Source: CAYSRJ01 sp964521865 (GTDB taxonomy: Bacteria > Spirochaetota > B62-G9 > DRHN01). From it: a stretch of DNA of 64,000 nucleotides. The stretch covers positions 22,759 through 86,758 of the forward strand of contig CAZFTJ010000019.1 of assembly GCA_964521865.1 (NCBI GenBank), in the 5' to 3' direction. The position numbers were made by a program, and so were the translations under genes. Shown here piece after piece: positions 1 to 8,826 of this stretch. The notes beneath the pieces are model-generated. The model had not been told where the DNA came from. It did no database searches and saw nothing but the letters and a program-made list of their open reading frames with translations. Each line of letters begins with the position of its first letter. Position 1 is the stretch's first letter.

Positions 1-2
1 AA

Positions 3-122
3 AGCCCGAAGAGGAGGTTTGAAACCGAGAGCGACCTGCACTTTGCAGTTATACAAAAATTCAGGGAACGTGGAATCACCATACCCTTCCCGCAGAGAGA
101 TGTGTATATCAAACCAAAATGA
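3..122 (+). CDS. MscS-family mechanosensitive channel, C-terminal end (partial)
   Basis: Only the last 39 codons are inside the window. They read as the cytoplasmic beta-domain end of an MscS-type channel: a segment with FAVIQKFRERGI followed by TIPFPQRDVYI and a stop. The pattern F-R-E-x-G-I-x-I-P-F-P-Q-R is the usual ending of this family. MscS channels sit in the inner membrane and open under hypo-osmotic stress. The gene is cut by the left window edge, so its start and neighbours are unknown. Followed by 263 bp without a gene, which holds an AT-rich stretch with a weak inverted repeat (GTTATA at 145-150 against TATAAC at 164-169). Confidence 0.8.
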   Translation, partial: SPKRRFETESDLHFAVIQKFRERGITIPFPQRDVYIKPK

Positions 123-385
123 GCGTATGTTCTCATAAGTTTTTGTTATAACTTTTTGTAAGCTATAACGACATTTTATTGTAGTTTTCGATATTTTCAT
201 ACCCTTCCTCAGAGAAATTGCCTACAATTAGAGAGACGACCGTAAAAATAACCGCATGGATTAATGTGCGGCAATGCCGCCGGCACGTGAGCGTTTCATG
301 GTACGGCTTCACGCATGTTCCGTGATCGGTGCGAGCTGTTATTAAGGCTTCGGGTATTCCAATACTGCAATTGAGAGGAAGAGAG

Positions 386-1672
386 ATGAAAAAATACAGT
401 ATGAAATGTACGCAATGCGGCGCTGAGTATGACGACGACCACTTCCGCTTGAAATGCGACGGCAACCACGGGCCCGCACTGCTCAGGTCGGAATATCATA
501 AAAACGGGTTTTCACTTCAGAACGATAAACCCGGTATGTTCAGGTTTTATGATTTTCTGCCCGTCGACCGAACCCTTGATGTGAGCGGTGCCCCTGTTAC
601 ATACAGAAGTGAGGCGCTTGCCGAATACCTCGATTTACGGAACCTGTACGTCATTTTCAACGGGTACTGGCCTGAAAAGAATGCGTTCATGTACACCGCC
701 TCTTTCAAAGAGCTCGAGGCGCCGTCCGTGCTGGCACGGATACCCGAGGATCATGACGGTACCATCGTTGTGGCCTCTGCAGGCAACACGGGTCGGGCAT
801 TTGCGCATGTTTGCTCGCAGAACGATGTACCTCTCTTTCTCGTTGTTCCCGAGGAGGGTGCGGGGGAAATTTGGTCGACCGTTCCCTACCGACCGTGCGT
901 CAAGCTCATACTTGCTGCAGGCGACAGTGATTACTTCGATGCGATAACACTCGCAAACAGGATTGTTGAAATAGACGGATTTTTCCCGGAAGGAGGCGCG
1001 GCAAATATTGCGCGAAGAGACGGCATGGGCACAACCGTGCTCGATGCGGCGTGTACCATAGGGAGGATACCGGATCACTACTTTCAAGCAGTCGGCTCCG
1101 GCACCGGAGGAATTGCTGCATGGGAGTCGGCTCTGAGGCTCAACGAGACCGGATCGTTCGGGAAAAACCATATGCAACTCCACCTCTCGCAGAATGCTCC
1201 TTTTACTCCGATGAGTGATGCGTGGAACAGCGGACAAAAAAATTTGCCTGCCGTCGATGAGAAGGAGGCAAAAGAACAGATTCGCCGGATCAAAGCAAAA
1301 GTGCTTTCAAACAGAAAACCGCCATACAGCCTCACCGGCGGTGTTTGGGACGTGCTCGAAGCTTCATCCGGGTGCATGTATTCTGTAACGAACCGTGAAA
1401 TCGATGAGGCCTCCCAACTGTTTGAACGACTCGAGGGTGTGGATGTTCACCCTGCGGGTGCCACTGCTCTCGGTTCGCTGATGCAGGCCGCCCGGCGGGG
1501 AGATGTGGAGAAGAATGACGTCATTGCCCTGAATATTACGGGAGGCGGCGAAAAGAAGGTGAAAAAGGATTATGATGTTTATCAGCTCGAATCTTTTGCT
1601 CGTTTTGCAGATCACGAAATACACAGTGAGGAAATTGTGAGAAAAATCGAAAATATGCTCGCTGCGGTATAG
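386..1672 (+). CDS. cysteate synthase (PLP-dependent, threonine-synthase-like)
   Basis: A 428-residue PLP enzyme matching the cysteate synthase branch described in methanogens, which converts O-phosphoserine plus sulfite to L-cysteate and phosphate, a step toward coenzyme M and other sulfonates. Visible: a short N-terminal cysteine cluster (CTQCG near 8-12, a further Cys near 24), the PLP lysine in TASFKELEA (Lys108), the asparagine-loop motif SAGNTGRA, and a phosphate-binding glycine loop GSGTGG. I chose the ATG at 386 because GAGAGGAAGAGAG lies directly before it; an in-frame ATG at 329 lacks a ribosome site. Downstream come a small membrane peptide and a YeiH-type exporter on the same strand, which suggests a shared sulfite/sulfonate role. 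A plain threonine synthase is the alternative, less likely given the N-terminal region. Confidence 0.8.
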   Translation: MKKYSMKCTQCGAEYDDDHFRLKCDGNHGPALLRSEYHKNGFSLQNDKPGMFRFYDFLPVDRTLDVSGAPVTYRSEALAEYLDLRNLYVIFNGYWPEKNAFMYTASFKELEAPSVLARIPEDHDGTIVVASAGNTGRAFAHVCSQNDVPLFLVVPEEGAGEIWSTVPYRPCVKLILAAGDSDYFDAITLANRIVEIDGFFPEGGAANIARRDGMGTTVLDAACTIGRIPDHYFQAVGSGTGGIAAWESALRLNETGSFGKNHMQLHLSQNAPFTPMSDAWNSGQKNLPAVDEKEAKEQIRRIKAKVLSNRKPPYSLTGGVWDVLEASSGCMYSVTNREIDEASQLFERLEGVDVHPAGATALGSLMQAARRGDVEKNDVIALNITGGGEKKVKKDYDVYQLESFARFADHEIHSEEIVRKIENMLAAV

Positions 1673-1838
1673 ATACACGTTTCCGACTGCCGAAGGCCTC
1701 ACCTGCAGTCTGTATGCCCCCCATTGATTCTGCGTGCTCCTCTTATACCAGCATGTTTAATATAAGTATTATTTATTTGTAATCTTTTATCTATTATTGC
1801 ATAATCACGTAAAATCGTATTATAACGAGGAGGAGAAT

Positions 1839-1970
1839 ATGCCTGAAAGAATTCATGAAAAGAGAAAGCAGGTAAAAAGAAAGATCGGTGTCGACTGGTG
1901 GGCGGTCATTCTGGCACTCGTTGCACTTGCCCTTGTAAAATTCGGTATCGTCGGTAAGATACCATGGTAA
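1839..1970 (+). CDS. 43-residue single-span membrane protein
   Basis: A small gene starting ATG at 1839 with a strong AACGAGGAGGAG site just upstream, and ending 12 bases before the exporter gene. The product has a charged, Lys/Arg-rich N-terminus (about residues 1-18) and one hydrophobic segment near 19-40 (VDWWAVILALVALALVKFG), so it should be inserted in the inner membrane with the N-terminus inside. Its position and spacing suggest co-translation with the YeiH-type transporter, as an accessory or stabilising subunit. Function is unproven; I do not recognise a named family. Confidence 0.75.
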   Translation: MPERIHEKRKQVKRKIGVDWWAVILALVALALVKFGIVGKIPW

Positions 1971-1982
1971 GGGAGGAAAGAG

Positions 1983-3062
1983 ATGAACGAAAGGAAAAAT
2001 ATTTTTCGCAACTTCATTGAGTTGATTCCGGGGCTGCTCATACTGCTCGTCATCGGTCTTGCAGGCAAGTATCTGGAAAGAGCTGTTGCATCTCTGCTGA
2101 ACGATTCTTCAAAAGCGCTTGCAAACGACCTGTATATTATTTTTGCGATTATTATCGGCATCGTCGTTGGAAATCTCGTAACACTACCAAAGGTATTTGC
2201 CAGGGGGATCGCGACCTATGAATTCTGGCTGAAGTTCGGCGTCGTTCTCATCGGCGCCAAGCTCGCCGTGCAGGAGCTTTTCAAGCTTGGAGGTATAGGA
2301 ATCATACTCGTGATTCTGGAGATTATTGCATCGATTCTCATTGTGCGGCTCGTCGCCAGGCGCTTTCAGCTTTCGGAAAAGCTTTCAAGCCTTATTTCAA
2401 TTGGTGTGGGCATTTGCGGAGTTTCGGCGATTGTCGGATGCGCACCGGCCATCGATGCCGATGAGAAGGACTCGAGCTATGCCATCGCAATTATACTGAT
2501 ATTTGGGGCAATGGCGTTGATTCTGTACCCGGCGATAGGGAAGCTTATGGATATGACGGACAAAAGTTTCGGTATATGGGCCGGCCTCGCTGTCGATAAC
2601 ACGGCGGAAGCGGTTGCAACCGGTCATATATATTCCGAAACTGCAGGCATGTACGCAACCATGACAAAGCTCATGAGAAATGCCCTCATGGGTATAACCA
2701 TACTTGGATTTGCCGTCTACTATGCACGGAAGGGACTTGCGGAAAATATTGTGCATAAAGGAAAATTCCTGTGGGAAAAATTCCCGAAATTTGTAATCGG
2801 GTTTATTCTGTTCACCATTCTTGCGTCGATCCGCTTTGAAAACGGCTATATATTTCTTGCAAAGGAGCAGGTCAGTACGTTCAGTAATCTCTATAAGTGG
2901 GCGTTTATGCTGACCTTTGCAGGTGTCGGTCTGTCGACAAAGATCAGGGATATGAAAGGTACGGGGTTCAAGCCTTTTGCCGTGGGGATTACGACGGAGC
3001 TCGGAGTAGGTCTTTTCACGCTTATTCTCATATACGCGTTGACCTATTCGGGGATTCTGTGA
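1983..3062 (+). CDS. YeiH/UPF0324 family putative sulfate exporter
   Basis: A 359-residue polytopic inner-membrane protein with about ten hydrophobic segments spread over its length. The conserved family stretches are visible: EFWLKFGVVLIGAKL, SIGVGICGVSAIVG, and VDNTAEAVATGHIYS. Members are annotated as putative sulfate exporters, and relatives occur with taurine and sulfonate metabolism genes. Ribosome site GGGAGGAAAG precedes the ATG. It follows cysteate synthase and a 43-residue membrane peptide, with 12 bases to the latter. The setting argues for handling sulfite, sulfate or a sulfonate, but direction and substrate are inference. Confidence 0.85.
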   Translation: MNERKNIFRNFIELIPGLLILLVIGLAGKYLERAVASLLNDSSKALANDLYIIFAIIIGIVVGNLVTLPKVFARGIATYEFWLKFGVVLIGAKLAVQELFKLGGIGIILVILEIIASILIVRLVARRFQLSEKLSSLISIGVGICGVSAIVGCAPAIDADEKDSSYAIAIILIFGAMALILYPAIGKLMDMTDKSFGIWAGLAVDNTAEAVATGHIYSETAGMYATMTKLMRNALMGITILGFAVYYARKGLAENIVHKGKFLWEKFPKFVIGFILFTILASIRFENGYIFLAKEQVSTFSNLYKWAFMLTFAGVGLSTKIRDMKGTGFKPFAVGITTELGVGLFTLILIYALTYSGIL

Positions 3063-3159
3063 TACGACTTTTCGAATTGTTCGCAGATCCTATACCGGGC
3101 CCGTGCATTTTTTTCTATAGCAATTGAATAAAAGACGTGTCTGCTGTATATTTTATTCC

Positions 3160-6108
3160 ATGGTGAGGAAATATATCCTTATACTCATGCTCTTTCTCCC
3201 ATGGCCCCTCTTCGCGTTAACGAAGGAAAAAGAGCTTTTTTCCGAAGCCGAGAGCAGGTATTTGAGCGGCAACTATCTGCCGGCATACGAAACCTACGAC
3301 GATTTTATCCGGACCTACCCACTCTCAGAATTGACTCCGGACGCTCAGTACAGAAAGGCGCTCTGTCTGTACCGTCTTGAAAAATACCGGGAGGCGATTC
3401 AGCAGTTTGATCTCGTTGAAAGGCGGTATCGAACAACCAGTTATATTGATTTTGTGCCTTTATGGCAGGGTGTTTCCTACTACTACACGGCCGACTACCG
3501 GAAAGCGGTGGACAACCTCGACGTCTTTCTCAAAAAGGGCGAGGCGCACGAGCTTACCCTGGAGGCGCTTCTCTACAAGACCCTTTCGGATATATCTCTC
3601 GGCAGGATACAGGACGGTATGGAGGCGATGGAACGCCTTGTCAATGCACGTGGCTACGATAAGGCATCTGCCTATGAATCGGCACTGTTCAGCTATACGC
3701 TGCTTGCAGCCGGGAAATACGATACGCTCATAGGATTCTATTCCCGGATCAATCCGGAAGTATTCGCGCCTGAATGGAGGGAGAAGATATATCTATACAC
3801 TGCCGAAGCATACTGGAAGAGCGGTAATACGGATAAGGCGGAAGAGATCTATCGCATGCTCGTCGACAGGCGCCTGTCCACCGCCTCCATTGCATACCGC
3901 AGGCTCTATTCGGCAGCGCAGAAGCGGGGAGATTTTCAGGCGATGGAGCGAATCGTGCAGCAGGCGGAGCGGAGGTTCGCGGGAGATCCGGAGGTTTTGA
4001 AAGATTTCTGGCTGCGGATGGGTATTGCGAGCTACGACCGCTCTGAATTGGATCTGGCAGCCCATTTTCTGCGAAAGGTATGGAATCTCGATGACTACCC
4101 CGAAATGTCCGAAGCTGTGCCGCTCTACCTGTCCGAGGTCGACGAAGCACAGGGCAAAGATGACGATGCCCGCGCGATTCTCGAGGAGTATGTAAAAGAA
4201 AATACCGGTAGTTCCGGCCTTCTATACTTCAAACTCGCACATTTATATCTGAAATCCGGCAATTATAAAGGAGCTGCGGACTATTTCGGCAGGTATATTC
4301 AGGAACATCCGCAGTCAAAGTATATCCCCGAAGCGCGATACCTGCTCGCATACACGTTGTACAGGCTGAAAAATTACGGGGAGGCGGTTTCGCAGTGCAT
4401 GCTGTACGAGAAGTCGGGCGGAGGCTTTAGTGCGAACGGTGAGTCTCTTGACGGCAGTGTGGCGATGCTGGAGGCCCGCAGTCTCATGGAGCTCAAGAAA
4501 TACGATGAAGCCTTGAAGGCACTGGCAGCCTACAGTGATGCTGTTCCCCGCGACATCGATGCGAGGCTCGAAAAGGCCAAGCTCCTCTACTTTGTCAAGA
4601 ACTATGACGCTCTCATCAAAGAAACAGAGAGTTTGCTCGTGGAATTTCCGGGCCTCGAGCATTCACACACGGATTACTATCTCAATGCGCAGTATTTGAG
4701 GGGTCTTTCATTTATACTGATGAAAAGGTACGCAGAGGCGGTGAATGCTCTTTCAACAATTACACCCGACAATACGTCAAAAGCAGGGCTTTCATCCATT
4801 TACCCATCCGCTCTCTACTACCGTGCATGGGGACTTTACAGAATGGACAGGTTTGCAGAGGCCAGGCGACGTTCGGAAGAATTCGTTGCCCGGTTCAGGG
4901 ATTCTGATTTCTACTACAGCGCCCTGTATCTTGCTGCCTGGTGCTCCTTCAGTATGAATGACTACGACATCTCTGCCGGCCTTTTTTCAAAGCTTGCTGA
5001 AGAGGCTGAGGGAGATCCCTCAGCCGGAAGCGATCTCGCGCAGAAGGCACTCTTTTTGAGCGGGAAAAGTTATGCAAATCTCGGTAATCTCGGACGTGCA
5101 TCGGAAGTGTATACCCAGCTCTATGAGAAACATCCGAACTCCGCGTACGCGGATGATGCTCTGTTTGAAAATGCCGGTATTCTCCTGGATCAGGGTAAAA
5201 CAGAGGCCGGCGCCGTGGAGTATTACAGATTGTGGAAGCAGTATCCTGAAAGCACACTTGCAGCGGAGGCATTTTACAGACGGGGAGAAGCGCTTTTTTC
5301 TGGCGGGTATTATTCTGAAGCAAAGAATGCATTTCACCAGTACAGAAACCAATTTCCGAAAGGCGACATGGCTGATGCCTCTCTGTACTGGGAAGCGTAC
5401 TCCGCACAGAAGCTCGCGCAGGACCGCGAGGCGGCTTTGCTGTGGGAGAAATTGATTACAGAGTATAAAGAGAGCTCTTTCAGACCCGACGCTCTCAAGG
5501 AGACGGCGGAGGTGTATATCCGATTCGGTGAATATCAAAAGGCATTGCAGAACTATACCGGTCTCGAGGAAGAATATCCCTCGTATGCGAAAAGCGTCAA
5601 TGCATCCCTGCGTCTCGAGGAGATCCGTTACCTGATATTCGGTTTGAGCAAACGGGAAGCTGAGCTGACCGCAGTCATCAGTAAAAAGGGCGGCGCCGAT
5701 ACGGCTGAAGGAAGAAAGGCCATGATAGAGCTCGCCCGTCTTTATATCAATGAAGAGCAGGATAAGATCGAACGTGCCTTCCAGATCTTGAGCAGGGTCA
5801 TGGAAAAGGGAAGCCCTCAGACAAGACAGGAAGCAGGGGTTTTACTCGGTGAATATTACTACAAAACAGGCGATATCGAGCGGGCCGGAAGGGAGTTCTT
5901 CAATGCCTCTCTCATATATCCTGAGAACCGTGATTTGATGGCATACGCAATTTACAGGGCTGCGCAGATGATGAAGCTTGCAGGCAAGACCAGAGAGTTT
6001 AAAGAACTGGTCGACAGGCTCAATGAAAGCTTTCCGGCGTCGACCTGGGCGGAAGAGGGCAGGAAGCTTCTCGAAGAAAAGAGCGAGCAAGATGAAAAGA
6101 GTGAGTAA
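3160..6108 (+). CDS. exported TPR-repeat protein (YbgF/BamD-like repeats)
   Basis: About 982 residues of tandem helical repeats after an N-terminal Sec signal (MVRKYILILMLFLPWPLFA). Repeats typical of outer-membrane-associated TPR proteins recur throughout, for example FSEAESRYLSGNYLPAYETY, Y-x-K-A-L-C-L-Y-R-L-x-K-Y-x-E-A-I, and VYTQLYEKHPNSAYADDALF. The frame extends upstream to a TTG at 3124, but starting at ATG 3160 gives a clean signal peptide; neither start has a good ribosome site. It is the first gene of an operon with an outer-membrane barrel (1 base apart), ExbB, ExbD and TonB. Probable role: a periplasmic or outer-membrane scaffold for that energised system. Substrate unknown. Confidence 0.8.
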   Translation: MVRKYILILMLFLPWPLFALTKEKELFSEAESRYLSGNYLPAYETYDDFIRTYPLSELTPDAQYRKALCLYRLEKYREAIQQFDLVERRYRTTSYIDFVPLWQGVSYYYTADYRKAVDNLDVFLKKGEAHELTLEALLYKTLSDISLGRIQDGMEAMERLVNARGYDKASAYESALFSYTLLAAGKYDTLIGFYSRINPEVFAPEWREKIYLYTAEAYWKSGNTDKAEEIYRMLVDRRLSTASIAYRRLYSAAQKRGDFQAMERIVQQAERRFAGDPEVLKDFWLRMGIASYDRSELDLAAHFLRKVWNLDDYPEMSEAVPLYLSEVDEAQGKDDDARAILEEYVKENTGSSGLLYFKLAHLYLKSGNYKGAADYFGRYIQEHPQSKYIPEARYLLAYTLYRLKNYGEAVSQCMLYEKSGGGFSANGESLDGSVAMLEARSLMELKKYDEALKALAAYSDAVPRDIDARLEKAKLLYFVKNYDALIKETESLLVEFPGLEHSHTDYYLNAQYLRGLSFILMKRYAEAVNALSTITPDNTSKAGLSSIYPSALYYRAWGLYRMDRFAEARRRSEEFVARFRDSDFYYSALYLAAWCSFSMNDYDISAGLFSKLAEEAEGDPSAGSDLAQKALFLSGKSYANLGNLGRASEVYTQLYEKHPNSAYADDALFENAGILLDQGKTEAGAVEYYRLWKQYPESTLAAEAFYRRGEALFSGGYYSEAKNAFHQYRNQFPKGDMADASLYWEAYSAQKLAQDREAALLWEKLITEYKESSFRPDALKETAEVYIRFGEYQKALQNYTGLEEEYPSYAKSVNASLRLEEIRYLIFGLSKREAELTAVISKKGGADTAEGRKAMIELARLYINEEQDKIERAFQILSRVMEKGSPQTRQEAGVLLGEYYYKTGDIERAGREFFNASLIYPENRDLMAYAIYRAAQMMKLAGKTREFKELVDRLNESFPASTWAEEGRKLLEEKSEQDEKSE

Positions 6109-6109
6109 A

Positions 6110-7729
6110 ATGAAAAGAACAACGGCAGTCTTCACGGCAGTTTCTTCTTTTGTTTTTCTCCTGTTCCCGACGATTTATTCGGCAGCGCAGGAGCTGGAAC
6201 CGTCGGAACCGGAAATCGTTCTGCCGAGTGTGGTTCTTGAAATAGAGGACCTGAGCGTTGAAAATGTCAGAACCAAACTACCGGAGAATGAGCTCGTTCC
6301 TCCGGATATCTCAGTGCCGCTTCCGGAGTCGGAGGAGCTGCAGATAGAAGAACCGCCGTCGTCTTTTCAGCTGCCGAAGATGGGTCCTGCCCCGGTTTCC
6401 GGCAAAAAGGGCAGAGCCTTCATCGCCGAGGGGGTTATAGGCGCCGGTACGCTCAACCACCTGTTCAGCTCGTTTTCACTGTTTCAGTTCGACAGGACTC
6501 CGGGCGGAAAACTTCTCTTCCAGCACGAGGTGCTCGACGGATTTTCAGGAAAGCCGGTCGGTTCCGGATACAATATGAGGGAGGATAAGCTTTCCGGTAC
6601 GGTAAAGTTCGGGGAAAAGCGTCTGAAAGCCGAAACAGCGGGTGAGTTCAATGATCTCGAACAGGGACTTCAAGAACAGGGTTCGTTCTATTCGAAAACC
6701 GACCGTTTTACGCGCGGCAGTGCGACGGTCGACTACGCCCTGAATGAGAAGATAACGTTAAACGGCCATATGGATACCACCGTTACGACCCGGCTTCTGT
6801 CTGGAACAGCCCAATCCGGGTCTGAAAAGTCGACGGAGTATATGGTTGCGACTTCACTGCAGGGAACCTATGCGCTGCAAAGAGGCTATGTCGGAATTTC
6901 ACCCGCTTACTCCTACCGAAACGGCGGGGAGGAGAATGCGTACCTTCTCGACAGAGTACGGGTTAAGGGACTGTTCGGATACAATCTGAGCGACACAACA
7001 CATCTGCAGGGCGATATAAGCTGGTTCTGGAGCGACGACCTCAAGAATCGGGTGCCGTTTAATCTGAGCATTACGGCCTATCCGACCGATCTTTTTTCAG
7101 TGAGCGCAGGAGGGGGCTACAGGATTGAGGAATTCAATCTTTCGGATGTGCTCGATGATTTCATGTTTGCCGATACACCGGGAGGTGTTCGTGACAACAG
7201 CGGGTGGTACTTTACCGTCAACTCACATTTGAACTTTCTTCCGGGCTGGGTTGCGTACGGGGGACTGGCATTTATGAACAGCAGCGAAATGCTCTCAGTC
7301 CAGGAGACTGCCGATCCGCTGACCGGGCTTTTTCCCGTTACACAGGAAAAGATGCACCAGCTTACCTCGGAGATCGGAGTTCGATGGATACCCTCTGCAA
7401 TCTTTTCCGCCTATGTGAGCTGGACTTCGGAAATTATGGATAGGCCGAACTTCTACCCGAACAACTCCGTCAGCCTCGAAGCGAATATCAACAGCAATTC
7501 AGGGAAGCTCGGCGGTATTGTTTCTTCGGCTTTCTATACCGGTATAAACGACTTCGTACAGGCGCCGATCATAAACGTCGAGGGATTTTACAGGGTAAAC
7601 GATTCGCTTATGTTCAGTGCGGAGGCGGATGATGTGCTGTATCCTGCGCTTGACGGTCCGAGGTACAGCTGGTATCCCTTTATCGATAAAGGTCTTGGGG
7701 TAGTTGTGAAAGCGCATATTACTTTTTAA
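6110..7729 (+). CDS. outer-membrane beta-barrel protein
   Basis: About 539 residues: a signal peptide (MKRTTAVFTAVSSFVFLLF with cleavage near SAAQ), then a Glu/Pro-rich extended stretch (about residues 25-90, repeating PSEPEIVLPS, VPLPESEELQ), then a long region of alternating polar and aromatic residues typical of membrane beta-strands, ending VVVKAHITF. A C-terminal phenylalanine is the usual Bam insertion signal. An in-frame ATG at 6092 overlapping the TPR gene is an alternative start. I see no obvious plug domain of a classical TonB-dependent receptor, yet ExbB, ExbD and TonB follow directly. Likely an outer-membrane channel or receptor worked by that energiser; ligand unknown. Confidence 0.7.
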   Translation: MKRTTAVFTAVSSFVFLLFPTIYSAAQELEPSEPEIVLPSVVLEIEDLSVENVRTKLPENELVPPDISVPLPESEELQIEEPPSSFQLPKMGPAPVSGKKGRAFIAEGVIGAGTLNHLFSSFSLFQFDRTPGGKLLFQHEVLDGFSGKPVGSGYNMREDKLSGTVKFGEKRLKAETAGEFNDLEQGLQEQGSFYSKTDRFTRGSATVDYALNEKITLNGHMDTTVTTRLLSGTAQSGSEKSTEYMVATSLQGTYALQRGYVGISPAYSYRNGGEENAYLLDRVRVKGLFGYNLSDTTHLQGDISWFWSDDLKNRVPFNLSITAYPTDLFSVSAGGGYRIEEFNLSDVLDDFMFADTPGGVRDNSGWYFTVNSHLNFLPGWVAYGGLAFMNSSEMLSVQETADPLTGLFPVTQEKMHQLTSEIGVRWIPSAIFSAYVSWTSEIMDRPNFYPNNSVSLEANINSNSGKLGGIVSSAFYTGINDFVQAPIINVEGFYRVNDSLMFSAEADDVLYPALDGPRYSWYPFIDKGLGVVVKAHITF

Positions 7730-7740
7730 GGAGATTCAGT

Positions 7741-8352
7741 ATGGTCGAAATACTCCAAAAAGGCGGCATCGTCATGTGGCTCATTATGTTCCTGTCGATC
7801 ATTGCAGCGGTGATAATAATAGAGCGTCTCCTCTATTTCAGAAAGATACGTATCGATGAGGAGAAGATGATCAGCAGGCTGAAGACGACACTGCAGAAAA
7901 AACACTTCGATGAAGCGCTCGCGATCTGTGAGAACAATCCATCTCCGGTGACGAATCTGATGAAGGTGGGGATTGAGCACCGCGCGTACCCGCGTGAAAC
8001 TATCAGAGAGGCGATAATGGATGCGGCGAATCTGGAGGTACCGAAAATGGAGAGGCATCTTCCCGCTCTGGGAACGATTTCTCATATTGCGCCTCTTCTC
8101 GGTCTGCTCGGAACCGTTACCGGTAATATACGGGCATTCGGTGTTCTTGGGAAATTCGGCGCTGTGGGCGACCCGGGACTACTCGCAAAGGGAATTGCGG
8201 AAGCACTGCTGACGACGGCTGCGGGCATTATCGTTGCGATCCCGGCAGTAATCTTTTACAACTACCTTGTAAGCAAGGTCAACCATTCAATCATCAGGCT
8301 CGAAAACCGCGTAAACGAGCTTGTGCTCCTTCTCGGAGGTGTATCGACATGA
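7741..8352 (+). CDS. exbB: MotA/TolQ/ExbB proton channel protein
   Basis: A 203-residue inner-membrane protein with three hydrophobic spans: near 9-26 (GIVMWLIMFLSIIAAVII), about 92-115, and about 145-175. The family signature is clear in the second and third spans (HIAPLLGLLGTVTG, then AEALLTTAAGIIVAIPAVI), where small residues and the Thr pair line the proton path. Ribosome site AAGGAG lies 7 bases before the ATG. The gene overlaps exbD by four bases (ATGA), so the two are translationally coupled. It uses the proton gradient to drive TonB. TolQ is the alternative name, but the TonB gene downstream favours ExbB. Confidence 0.9.
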   Translation: MVEILQKGGIVMWLIMFLSIIAAVIIIERLLYFRKIRIDEEKMISRLKTTLQKKHFDEALAICENNPSPVTNLMKVGIEHRAYPRETIREAIMDAANLEVPKMERHLPALGTISHIAPLLGLLGTVTGNIRAFGVLGKFGAVGDPGLLAKGIAEALLTTAAGIIVAIPAVIFYNYLVSKVNHSIIRLENRVNELVLLLGGVST

Positions 8353-8768
8353 GATTCAGGCGACTGTTATCCACCAGAACCAACGTTGAGCTCATCCCGC
8401 TCATCGATGTCGTGTTCCAGCTCGTCGTATTCTTTATGGTGTCCACGACCTTCATACTCACACCGGGAATCAGCCTCATACTGCCGATGTCGGAAACTTC
8501 CGAACCCGTGGTGATGTCGAGGCTTGTGGTGACCGTTGTGTCAGAAGATGAGCTCTACCTCAATAAGGAGAGGTATGATCTGAAGGGCCTCGATGCGCGG
8601 CTTGCCGGTATTACTGAGAAGGAGCGGAAAGAGGTTCGAACCGTCGTCATCGAAGGCGATGAGCATGTTTCCTACAAACTGATGGTGGAAGTGCTCGATG
8701 TATTGCGAAAGAACGGGTTCAAGGGGGTTAATCTGAGAACAAAGGAGAGTGAGGAAAAAGGGAGGTAA
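8349..8768 (+). CDS. exbD: ExbD/TolR biopolymer transport protein
   Basis: A 139-residue protein with one N-terminal membrane span (IPLIDVVFQLVVFFMVST) carrying the family's conserved aspartate, which takes part in proton flow, followed by a periplasmic domain of about 95 residues with the expected KERKEVRTVVIEGDEHVSYK and VLRKNGFKGVNL pattern. It starts inside the stop codon of exbB and lies 58 bases before tonB. Together with ExbB it forms the motor that energises TonB. Confidence 0.9.
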   Translation: MRFRRLLSTRTNVELIPLIDVVFQLVVFFMVSTTFILTPGISLILPMSETSEPVVMSRLVVTVVSEDELYLNKERYDLKGLDARLAGITEKERKEVRTVVIEGDEHVSYKLMVEVLDVLRKNGFKGVNLRTKESEEKGR

Positions 8769-8826
8769 TTGCCGGAAGCGGCAGAATGTAGTAATTTTAA
8801 ATAGTGGTTGATTCGGGGTACATGCT

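Noticed and set aside
252..300. Possible further copy of the dispersed repeat (CCGCA and TGCGG arms near GCCGCCGGCAC)
   Set aside because: Only the GCCGCCGG part agrees and the main stem is missing; not strong enough to list.
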